A DNA stretch of 64,000 nucleotides from Cognatundibacterium squillarum (GTDB lineage Bacteria > Pseudomonadota > Gammaproteobacteria > Burkholderiales > Burkholderiaceae_D), in contig NZ_BMYU01000003.1 in NCBI RefSeq assembly GCF_014652435.1, forward strand, positions 391,599 to 455,598, written 5' to 3'. Positions 26,701 to 34,268 of the stretch are shown here, piece by piece. Below the pieces are notes generated by a model, which did no database searches, had not been told where the DNA came from, and saw only the letters and a list, made by a program, of their open reading frames with translations. The translations under genes and the position numbers were made by a program. Positions within the stretch are counted from its first letter, which is position 1; the number at the start of each line of letters is the position of its first letter.

Positions 26701-27030
26701 ATGGAGCAATTGCAGCTGGGGCCACGCCAGTGCTGGTATGGCTATCTGGAAAAAGGCTGTCTGATCCGCGCAGGGCAGGGCGTTTGCCGTCTGCGCAATC
26801 TGAGTGCAGAAACCGACGGCATGGCGTATTTTGCCTGCATACGGCCGGATCAGCCGCATCTGGTATTCCGTTCCGGCTGGATGATGCTGGAGCCGGATGG
26901 TGAGCAGCGCTGCCAGCTGACGATGCGTTATCCGTGCGCTTTCTGGCTGCGCTGGTCACCGCTGGTCTGGCTCAGAGCCCGTTTGCAGCAATGCCGCCTG
27001 CGCTGGCGCTTAAAGCAGCAGCGGACTTAA
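26701..27030 (+). CDS. Small protein of unknown function, divergent from the MocR-type regulator
   Basis: This 109-residue protein starts at ATG 26701 with GGGAG about 8 nt upstream. It is rich in Trp, Cys and Arg, has no signal peptide or clear membrane helix, and its middle part (GQGVCRLRNLS ... LVFRSGWMMLEPDG) looks beta-stranded. The tail WLRARLQQCRLRWRLKQQ is strongly basic. There is weak overall resemblance to DUF2917-like proteins, which I would not rely on. Its divergent position suggests the MocR-type protein regulates it. Its stop codon overlaps that of the convergent TonB-like gene (TTAA). Confidence 0.6.
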   Translation: MEQLQLGPRQCWYGYLEKGCLIRAGQGVCRLRNLSAETDGMAYFACIRPDQPHLVFRSGWMMLEPDGEQRCQLTMRYPCAFWLRWSPLVWLRARLQQCRLRWRLKQQRT

Positions 27031-27884
27031 CCGAAGAATTCTTTGATCAGGAAGGCTTCCAGTTGTGCGCTGTCTTCCTTACGGGCCGACAGCGTGATGA
27101 CTTTCCCCATGCGGCGCGATTCCCAGCGGAAGTCACCCTGATAGTGTTCACGGATCAGATCAATCATACGGCGTACCATCGCCAGTTCCACATTGCCGCC
27201 CAGACCGGCATCGACTTCAATCACTTGCTGAATCTTACGGTTGGAATTCGCTTTCCAGCCGTTAAATGCAAAGCGGCCGACGCGGGTGGATTTGTCCAGC
27301 ACCTGAAACACGCCGCTGGTACCGTCATCACCGGCAGCCTGACGCATGCTGCGGCGGATATTTGCTTCCGCAATTTCCTGTGCTGACATCGGGCGCGAAC
27401 CCTGGCTGGCAGCCTGATTTTCTTTGGCGGCGCTGTCTTCAGCGGCTTTCCGTTTTTCACGCGCCGCATTCAGCATTGCCAGCATATCGGTGGCCGGTGC
27501 CGGTTCTGCCGGCGGTGGCGGCGGTGCCTGCACGACGGAAGGCTGCTCAGTGACGGCAGGTACCGGTGATGGCTTGGTGACGGATGGTGTGCGCGGTGCC
27601 GGTTTCGGCGCTTTCGGACGCGGTGCGGCTTTCTGCTTTTCCGGCTGGCTGAGTTTCGCCATGGTTTGCTTGTCCAGCAGCAGGGTTACGGCGCGGGAAC
27701 CGGCGTCGTCGCCTTTTTTCTTCATCTGTTCCAGATGCTGATTCAGTAAAAAGTACAGCAGGACCGCATGCATCAGCACGACCAGCAGAATGCCGCTCAG
27801 GTTCGCCGGGCGAAAACGGATATGCAGATGAACTTCACCCGGAAGTGCTACTTCCTGTTCGTTTTTTTCAATACTGAACTTCAT
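27027..27884 (-). CDS. TonB-like membrane-anchored protein with a proline-rich linker
   Basis: The protein has 285 residues. It has a short cytoplasmic N-terminus, one membrane helix at about 31-47 (GILLVVLMHAVLLYFLL), then a Pro/Lys/Ala-rich linker (KAAPRPKAPKPAPRTPSVTK and PPPPPAEPAPATD) as in TonB, then a coiled-coil region and a C-terminal domain of about 100 residues. That C-terminal domain does not show the usual TonB sequence (no YP and SSG pattern), so a TonB-like architecture with another periplasmic domain is the safer description. No exbB or exbD lies beside it. A receptor gene lies 3 kb away. Confidence 0.65.
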   Translation of the reverse strand: MKFSIEKNEQEVALPGEVHLHIRFRPANLSGILLVVLMHAVLLYFLLNQHLEQMKKKGDDAGSRAVTLLLDKQTMAKLSQPEKQKAAPRPKAPKPAPRTPSVTKPSPVPAVTEQPSVVQAPPPPPAEPAPATDMLAMLNAAREKRKAAEDSAAKENQAASQGSRPMSAQEIAEANIRRSMRQAAGDDGTSGVFQVLDKSTRVGRFAFNGWKANSNRKIQQVIEVDAGLGGNVELAMVRRMIDLIREHYQGDFRWESRRMGKVITLSARKEDSAQLEAFLIKEFFG

Positions 27885-28249
27885 GTACGGGTTTCAAAAA
27901 GACGCATCAGATTACGCAAAGCCACAGGCCGGTGCAAAGACGATAAGGATACTGCATCCGCTGCCTGCCTCTGTAACAAAGCGTGGATTCCGCATAAAAA
28001 AAAGTGCAGGGCAGCAAGTTGCCGCTTTAGTATCTTCTTACGCTACTTTTTGTCACTGCCGGGTTTGAAATGTGTAACAAATGTTTACCAGTGTAATATG
28101 ATAAGTCATTGTTTTTAAACGATAAAGAGAAATTTTACAGGATATTCAGAGACAGCTTTCCGGCTTCTGCTACAGAGCCGTCATAGGAATAGCAGGGTAT
28201 TTCCTCTATGCTCTGTTCTCATCCGGTATGCATATTTATTGAGGCAATG
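27885..28249. other. Intergenic region upstream of the DUF1800 gene
   Basis: About 365 bp between divergent genes, AT-rich around 28060-28140 where promoters would be expected. No RNA gene, strong hairpin or convincing reading frame was seen. GAGG precedes the second of two adjacent ATG codons at 28247 and 28250 with a 5-nt spacer. Confidence 0.45.
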
Positions 28250-29947
28250 ATGGAAACAGAAGCAGAGCGCCCGCAGGCGCAGGATCAACAGGCCGCTTCC
28301 GTCCGCGGCGCGCTGGCGGTTGCTGCAGCGACCGCCGCACTGGCGGCATGCGGTGGCGGCGGTGGTGGTGCGGGTGACAGCACCAGTGGCAGCGGTGGTG
28401 GTGTTACGCCGCCCAAAGCCCCTTCCGAAAACGAAGCAGCACGCTTTCTGAGTCAGGCAGCTGTCGGGATTACCCGCGCCCAGATTGCCCGTGTACAGGC
28501 CATCGGTTACTCAGCATGGATTGATGAGCAAATGACGATGGCTGGCTCCGGTACGCGCTGGGACTGGCTGAAGGCGAAAGGCTATGACGCCGCTGCAAAT
28601 ATCTTTACGCAGAATGGCTTTGACAGCGTGGTCTGGAGCAAACTGATCAGTTCGCAGGATACGCTGCGTCAGCGCGTAACCCAGGCTTTGTCTGAAATTA
28701 TTGTGGTCGGTATTGATGGTCTGGTCGGCGCCGGCTGGCAACCATTTTCCGCCGCCGCTTTTCTGGATTTACTGGAAACCAATTGCTTCGGTAATTTCCG
28801 CACGCTGCTGGAAGGCGTTTCCACCAGTGCCGCGATGGGGCAGTACCTGACTTTCCGTGGCAATGTGAAGTTCAATGCCAAAACCGGTGCACTGCCGGAC
28901 GAAAACTATGCACGCGAAATCATGCAATTGTTTTCGATCGGTCTGATCCAGCTGAATCTCGATGGCACGCCGAAACTGCAAAACGGCGTGCAGCAGGAAA
29001 CTTATACCAATGATGATATCGGTGGACTGGCCCGTATCTTCACCGGCTGGGATTTTGATCTGAGCACCAGCGACACCACCACACCGGAATTTTTGCGCCG
29101 TCCGATGACGCAGGTGGCCGCGCGCCATGAAACCGGCGCATCGACTTTCCTCGGCAGTACCGTGCCTGCCGGTGCGGATGGTGTCGCGCATCTGAAAGCA
29201 GCACTGGATATTATTTTTGCGCATCCGAATGTTGCGCCGTTTATTTCACGCCAGTTGATTCAGCGTCTGGTCACCAGTAATCCGAGTCCTGCGTATGTAC
29301 AGCGTGTGGCGACGGTATTTAATGCAGATAGTAAAGGTGTCAAAGGTAATCTTGCGGCGGTGGTGAAAGCGATTCTGCTGGATGATGAAGCGCGTAATAT
29401 GGCCAATGTCGTCAATCCGCAGTTTGGTAAGCTGCGTGAACCGATTTTCCGTTTCCTCGCCTGGGCGCGGGCATTTAACGTTCAGTCTCCCAGCGGTTTA
29501 TGGAATGTGGGGAATACCAGCAATCCAGCCAATAGCCTGGGGCAAAGTCCGTCGCGCTCCGGTTCGGTATTTAATTTCTTCCGTCCCGGTTATGTACCTC
29601 CGAACAGTGCAATTGCCGGCGCGTCTCTGGTTGCACCGGAATTTCAGATCGTGAATGAATCGACGGTAGTGGCATACGTGAATTTTATGCAGCGTATCGT
29701 TACCGGGGGCAATACCGATCTGGTACCTGATTACAGCAGCCTGATTCCTATGGCAACCACCAGCAAAACTCTGCTGAATGAACTGAATATTCTGCTGGCA
29801 GCCGGCCAGCTCAGCGATGTCACGATCAATACAATTACCGCGGCAATCGACAGCATGCCTTCGGATACCGATGCCCGCAAATTAAGCCGGATTTATGCAG
29901 CACTGTTACTGGTGCTGGCATCGCCGGAATTTATCGTCAGTAAATAA
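28250..29947 (+). CDS. DUF1800 family protein with lipoprotein-type signal
   Basis: This 565-residue protein starts at ATG 28250 (GAGG spacing favours it over 28247). A charged N-terminus of 20 residues precedes a hydrophobic stretch ending ALAACGGGGGG, which looks like a lipobox followed by a Gly linker. The rest shows the DUF1800 pattern: AARFLSQAAVGITRAQIARV, then DENYAREIMQLFSIGLIQLN, IFTGWDF and PFISRQLIQRLVTSNPSP. DUF1800 genes are commonly followed by DUF1501 genes, as here (8 nt gap), and the two are thought to act together outside the cytoplasm. Biochemical role unknown. Confidence 0.9.
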   Translation: METEAERPQAQDQQAASVRGALAVAAATAALAACGGGGGGAGDSTSGSGGGVTPPKAPSENEAARFLSQAAVGITRAQIARVQAIGYSAWIDEQMTMAGSGTRWDWLKAKGYDAAANIFTQNGFDSVVWSKLISSQDTLRQRVTQALSEIIVVGIDGLVGAGWQPFSAAAFLDLLETNCFGNFRTLLEGVSTSAAMGQYLTFRGNVKFNAKTGALPDENYAREIMQLFSIGLIQLNLDGTPKLQNGVQQETYTNDDIGGLARIFTGWDFDLSTSDTTTPEFLRRPMTQVAARHETGASTFLGSTVPAGADGVAHLKAALDIIFAHPNVAPFISRQLIQRLVTSNPSPAYVQRVATVFNADSKGVKGNLAAVVKAILLDDEARNMANVVNPQFGKLREPIFRFLAWARAFNVQSPSGLWNVGNTSNPANSLGQSPSRSGSVFNFFRPGYVPPNSAIAGASLVAPEFQIVNESTVVAYVNFMQRIVTGGNTDLVPDYSSLIPMATTSKTLLNELNILLAAGQLSDVTINTITAAIDSMPSDTDARKLSRIYAALLLVLASPEFIVSK

Positions 29948-29955
29948 GGAATAAG

Positions 29956-31353
29956 ATGATGGATAAGACGATGAATGTATCCCGTCGCGCATTTTTGCAA
30001 AAGGCCGCCAGCCTGTCTGTGGCCGGTGTTGCGACACCGTGGGCAGTTAATCTGGCTGCGTTGTCAGAAGCTTCTGCTGCGACGGCCACCGACTACAAAG
30101 CCATCGTATGTGTATTTTTATATGGTGGAAATGATTATGCCAATACCCTGGTGCCTTACGATACCAGCGGTTACAACGCTTACGCTGCACTGCGCCCGTC
30201 ACTGGCATTTACCCGTGATGCACTGACGCCAACTGCGCTGAAGGTTGCCACCGATCCGCGCGACAGTGCCGGTTTTCCGCACCAGTATGCGCTGGCACCG
30301 AATCTGGCGCCGCTGCTGCCATTGTTTGATGCCGGTAAGCTGGCACCGGTGCTGAATGTCGGCACCCTGATTCAGCCGACCACCAAGGCGCAGTATCAGG
30401 CGAAGTCCGTCAAGCTGCCGCCGAAACTGTTTTCACACAATGATCAGCAATCGGTCTGGCAATCTTCCGCGCCGGAAGGTGCGCGCTCCGGCTGGGGCGG
30501 CCGCATGGGAGATTTGTTCCAGTCAGGGAATGGTAACGCTACATTCACTTGCGTGAATGTGACTGGTAATGCAGTGTTTTTGTCCGGTGCAACGTCAGTG
30601 CAGTATCAGGTGACTACATCCGGCTCGATTCCGTTTTCCGGTTTGCAATCGAATTTATTCGGATCATCCGCCTGCTCCGCGGCTTTGCGCACACTGATTA
30701 CGCAAAACCGTAGTCATTTGATGGAAGCAGAATACACCCGTGTGACCCAGCGTGCGATTGATGCGAATGTGACGCTGAGTGCTGCGCTGGCCAGTGCACC
30801 GGCTTTCCAGACCGTGTATCCGACCAAGAACAGCCTCGGTGACCAGCTAAAAATGGTTGCAAAAATGATTGCAACGGCGGACACGCTGAAGGTCAAACGA
30901 CAAGTGTACTTCGTGGGTATCGGCGGCTTTGATACGCATGACGGACTGGTCAGCAACCATCCGGTGCTGATGAAAACCGTGGCGGATGCAATGGCTGCGT
31001 TCTACAACACGACAGTCGAACTGGGTGTGGCGAATCAGGTCACGACATTCACAGCTTCCGATTTCGGACGTACCCTGAGCGGCAATAACGACGGCTCTGA
31101 TCACGGCTGGGGCAGTATGCATTTTGTGATGGGCGGTGCGGTGAATGGTCAGCGTTTCTACGGTACGCCGCCAGTCGTCGCAGCGAATGGCCCTGATGAT
31201 GTCGGGCAGGGGCGTTTGCTGCCGACCACGTCGGTAGACCAGTATGCAGCAACGCTGGGTAAATGGCTGGGTGTATCGGATTCCGATTTGCTGATGCTGT
31301 TGCCGAATCTGGTGAATTACAACGCCAGTGTGCGTACGCTGGGTTTTGTCTGA
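29956..31353 (+). CDS. DUF1501 family exported protein
   Basis: The protein has 465 residues. The N-terminus MNVSRRAFLQKAASLSVAGV carries a twin-arginine-like signal (SRRAFLQK), cleaved probably after ASA. The body has the DUF1501 signatures VCVFLYGGNDYANTLVPYD, FSHNDQQSVWQSS, the metal-site-like FVGIGGFDTHDG and TASDFGRTLSGN followed by DHGWGS, resembling the alkaline phosphatase/sulfatase superfamily. It directly follows the DUF1800 gene, with AAGGA before the ATG. The two genes almost certainly form one transcript. The substrate is unknown. Confidence 0.9.
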   Translation: MMDKTMNVSRRAFLQKAASLSVAGVATPWAVNLAALSEASAATATDYKAIVCVFLYGGNDYANTLVPYDTSGYNAYAALRPSLAFTRDALTPTALKVATDPRDSAGFPHQYALAPNLAPLLPLFDAGKLAPVLNVGTLIQPTTKAQYQAKSVKLPPKLFSHNDQQSVWQSSAPEGARSGWGGRMGDLFQSGNGNATFTCVNVTGNAVFLSGATSVQYQVTTSGSIPFSGLQSNLFGSSACSAALRTLITQNRSHLMEAEYTRVTQRAIDANVTLSAALASAPAFQTVYPTKNSLGDQLKMVAKMIATADTLKVKRQVYFVGIGGFDTHDGLVSNHPVLMKTVADAMAAFYNTTVELGVANQVTTFTASDFGRTLSGNNDGSDHGWGSMHFVMGGAVNGQRFYGTPPVVAANGPDDVGQGRLLPTTSVDQYAATLGKWLGVSDSDLLMLLPNLVNYNASVRTLGFV

Positions 31354-31354
31354 T

Positions 31355-31948
31355 TCAGATCCAGCCCAGAATACCCGCCAGTGCGCCTGCACCGAGCAGC
31401 CACAACAGGTGCAGGCGGGTATGCCAGACCACCAGTGCGCTGATCGCTGTGATCAGCCATAAAGGCCAGTCGCTGCGCAGATTCTGATGCGCAGCGGCCA
31501 TAATCCATCCGGTTGAGACCAGCAGACCAATCACCACCGGTGCCATGCCGAGCTTGAAACTGCGCACCACCAGTAAATCCCGGTTGCGATGTCCCCAGCT
31601 GGCTGCAAGATACGTCAGCGTTGTACTTGGCAACAGGATACCGGTCATGGTGACCAGAACACCGAGCAGCCCCAGCCATGCGCTGCCGCAATTCATGCCG
31701 ATATTCCATCCCATCAGCGCAATGAACAGGACGTTCGGCCCCGGTGCCGCCTGCGCTATGGCGACGGAGGCATTGAACTGTGCATCGGTCAGCCAGTGCT
31801 GGCGCTCCACCAGATAGCGGTGCATGTCGGGTAAGGTGGAAATCGCGCCGCCGATCGACAATAAAGACAGCATCATGTAGTGCAGCAGCAAGGCCAGCCA
31901 GTCGCTGAACTCAAGATGAATATTCAGAAAATGTTCGTGCCCGTTCAT
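31355..31948 (-). CDS. Chromate transporter family protein, second half
   Basis: This 197-residue protein has about five or six membrane helices and the CHR family motif APGPN (AQAAPGPNVLFIALMGWNIG). It starts at ATG 31948, overlapping the TGA of the upstream half by 4 nt (ATGA), so the two are translationally coupled. Short-chain CHR proteins work as pairs of unlike halves, exporting chromate or importing sulfate-like anions. The stop codon is one base from that of the convergent DUF1501 gene, leaving no room for a terminator. Confidence 0.88.
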   Translation of the reverse strand: MNGHEHFLNIHLEFSDWLALLLHYMMLSLLSIGGAISTLPDMHRYLVERQHWLTDAQFNASVAIAQAAPGPNVLFIALMGWNIGMNCGSAWLGLLGVLVTMTGILLPSTTLTYLAASWGHRNRDLLVVRSFKLGMAPVVIGLLVSTGWIMAAAHQNLRSDWPLWLITAISALVVWHTRLHLLWLLGAGALAGILGWI

Positions 31949-32517
31949 CGCAGTCTCCGGGCAACCCAGATCCAGCAACCACCGCCGAGTACCGGTAAGA
32001 CATAAAACAGAGGAATACGGAATACACCGACCGCAATGAAGCATAAGGCGGCGACACCCAGCGCTACGGGCTTACCCAGCGGATGCTGGTCCAGTGCAGA
32101 AATCAGCCGGAGACCAGTCGCAATAATCAGACCTGCAGTGACTGCGCCCATGCCGCGCAGTGCGGCAGCAACTTGCGGATGTCCGGCATACTGCGCGTAG
32201 ACAACGGCCAGTAACAAAACCAGAATCAGCGGAATCGTCAGCATGCCGGCCAGCGCAACAACTGCGCCGCGTACGCCGAAGTAACGGCTGCCGATAATCA
32301 TGCACAGATTGATCACATTCGGACCCGGCATGATTTGCGCCACCGCCCATTCTTCCACGAATTCTTCCGGGGTCAGCCAGCGTTTTTTCTCAACGATTTC
32401 GCGCTGCGCAACTGCCAGCACGCCGCCGAAGCCCTGTAGTGCCAGCCAGGTGAAAGAGAGAAATAAATCGGTGAGAGAGGCCGGACGCGGGCGGTCGGGA
32501 ACAGATTCGGCATTCAT
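31945..32517 (-). CDS. Chromate transporter family protein, first half
   Basis: This 190-residue protein from ATG 32517 shows FTWLALQGFGGVLAVAQREIVEKKRWL, the loop FVEEWAVAQIMPGPNVIN, and further hydrophobic helices typical of the CHR N-terminal half. The ribosome site is weak and an upstream in-frame start to 32559 is possible. Together with the following gene it makes a two-protein ChrA-type transporter. No chrB regulator adjoins, so chromate resistance as such is unproven. Confidence 0.87.
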   Translation of the reverse strand: MNAESVPDRPRPASLTDLFLSFTWLALQGFGGVLAVAQREIVEKKRWLTPEEFVEEWAVAQIMPGPNVINLCMIIGSRYFGVRGAVVALAGMLTIPLILVLLLAVVYAQYAGHPQVAAALRGMGAVTAGLIIATGLRLISALDQHPLGKPVALGVAALCFIAVGVFRIPLFYVLPVLGGGCWIWVARRLR

Positions 32518-32592
32518 GGCAGGCTCTGATGCAGACAGAAGCCTGTCATTGTAAAGCACTGCCTGTGATTTGTCCGGCGCAGCTTTGGTGGC

Positions 32593-33081
32593 TTAATCCT
32601 GTGCCTGACGGTGTGCGCGGATACGCGCACGCCATTCACCTAGCGCGGTCAGGGCTGCCTGAAATTCCCGTTCGATCAGGTCGGCCTCAGCGGCCGTGAT
32701 CACGCCGTCGAGCAGGGCTTCCGAAACTGCTTCAGCAACGTCGCCAACCTGACTCATGACTTTACACACTGTTTGCGACAGGTCATCTTTACTGACTTCG
32801 GACGGTTCCGGTACCACGAACGCTGCCAGGCCATGACGTCCGAGCAGTGCATGCAGTGGCAGATGCGCATCTTTGACGCCTGCCTGATGGCACAGCTCGA
32901 TAATCACGGACAATTCTTCAAACGACGGATAGTGCGATTCAATCGCCGGTGCCAGCTTGTTTCGTAAAACATTGACGGACATTCCCATCTTGGTGGCCAG
33001 CGCTTCCAGTCCGCCCGGGTAAGCCCGTGCAACTTTGTACAGTGCGTCGTGCTGGTTCATATCAGAATATTTACGGGTCAT
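32593..33081 (-). CDS. Phage CII-family regulatory protein homologue
   Basis: This 162-residue protein starts at ATG 33081, with AAGGA 7-8 nt upstream. It begins MTRKYSDMNQHDALYKVARAYPGGLEALATKMGMSVNVLRNKL, a helix-turn-helix region typical of the phage CII/CP76 family. The pattern NKLAPAIESHYPSFEELSVI fits the same family. Members in Burkholderiales are often chromosomal with no prophage. The C-terminal half is helical and charged. No phage genes are nearby, so this is probably a domesticated regulator; its targets are unknown. Confidence 0.75.
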   Translation of the reverse strand: MTRKYSDMNQHDALYKVARAYPGGLEALATKMGMSVNVLRNKLAPAIESHYPSFEELSVIIELCHQAGVKDAHLPLHALLGRHGLAAFVVPEPSEVSKDDLSQTVCKVMSQVGDVAEAVSEALLDGVITAAEADLIEREFQAALTALGEWRARIRAHRQAQD

Positions 33082-33478
33082 GTTCTGTCCTTGATCGTTT
33101 GTTAGTGCCGGCAACTTCTGTTGTCTCTGCTGCCGCAATGCAGCACGCATTGTACCGATTTGACAATTATTTGACAGCAGAAGCGACGGGTTTTGCCCGG
33201 AGTGTGGCGAAAACCGGTGCGTACATTGTAATCCGCGTTACTGCAGCTGCACATAGCTGAAGCAGGTTTCGCATATATCGCTGTCAGTTCTGTTTTCGTG
33301 CGCTCAGGAAAGAAATTTGTAAGCAGGTTAAAATCGTTTCTGAACCCATTGCCCTGTTGCAATGTCTTAAGACGAAACAAGTTCTACAATTCGTTACCTG
33401 AGAAGAAAGCAAAGAAACATGCACAGGGGATTCAGCGATTAACATGTGTCCGTCTGAAGCTGTATTTTCATCCATGCC
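33082..33478. other. Intergenic region between the CII-like gene and the Sel1 gene
   Basis: About 400 bp between divergent genes. I see no gene, terminator or repeat of the 85-bp family in it. It should contain both promoters, but no -35/-10 pair is convincing. Confidence 0.4.
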
Positions 33479-34252
33479 ATGATCACGAGTAAAACATTAC
33501 GCCGCATTGTGCTTGCCTGCAGTATCGCCGCTGTGGCACTGACTGCCAGCGGGGATGATGATCTGGCAGATGATGCAATGTTGCTGCAGCACTGGGCGCT
33601 GCAGGGCGATATGCAGGCACAGCATACACTGGGCATGCTGTACCTGAACGGTGAACTCGGTATTCAGAGTTTTGATGAGGCCCGCTACTGGTTGCAGCGG
33701 GCTGCAGATCAGGGACATGCAGGAGCGCGTACGAATCTCGCGCTGATGTATCTGACCGGCGAGGGCGATGTGCATGATGTGCCGACCGGCAGTACTTATC
33801 TGGCGCAGGCAGTCAGTCAGCATTTCGCACCGGCTGCATTTCTGATGGGATATTTATACGAAACCGGCGAAATCGTCGAACGTGATTATCAGCGTGCCAG
33901 CCAGTATTATCACGAAGCAGCCAGTCACGGAAATGCGAGCGCACAATTTCATCTGGCGATGATGTATCGCGACGGACACGGCGTTCAGCAGAATCCGGCG
34001 CAAACCGTTTACTGGCTGAAGCAGGCCAGCGAACAGGGGGTGGTGTCTGCCGAGTTTCAGCTGGGTCTGCATTATCTGTACGGAGATGGTACGGAAAAAG
34101 ATGTATGGCAGGCCTACCAGCATTTACTCCACGCCAGCCTGAATGCCGGACTGAAAGCCATGGACAGTAAAGAACTGGTGAGCACCAGTCTTACTGCAGA
34201 GCAAATTGAAGATATTCAGAATCAATCCGGTTTATGGCGCGAAGCCGGCTGA
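33479..34252 (+). CDS. Sel1-repeat (TPR-like) exported protein
   Basis: The protein has 257 residues. The N-terminus RRIVLACSIAAVALTASGDDD looks like a signal peptide, then five Sel1-type repeats follow, each of about 36 residues: HTLGMLYLNGELGIQSFDEA, TNLALMYLTGEGDVHDVPTG, FLMGYLYETGEIVERDYQRA, FHLAMMYRDGHGVQQNPAQT and FQLGLHYLYGDGTEKDVWQA. Sel1 proteins act as scaffolds for protein contacts. The ATG at 33479 has no good ribosome site. It is convergent with the following c-di-GMP gene, with 16 nt between stops. Confidence 0.85.
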   Translation: MITSKTLRRIVLACSIAAVALTASGDDDLADDAMLLQHWALQGDMQAQHTLGMLYLNGELGIQSFDEARYWLQRAADQGHAGARTNLALMYLTGEGDVHDVPTGSTYLAQAVSQHFAPAAFLMGYLYETGEIVERDYQRASQYYHEAASHGNASAQFHLAMMYRDGHGVQQNPAQTVYWLKQASEQGVVSAEFQLGLHYLYGDGTEKDVWQAYQHLLHASLNAGLKAMDSKELVSTSLTAEQIEDIQNQSGLWREAG

Positions 34253-34268
34253 CGCTTGTAATTATTCA

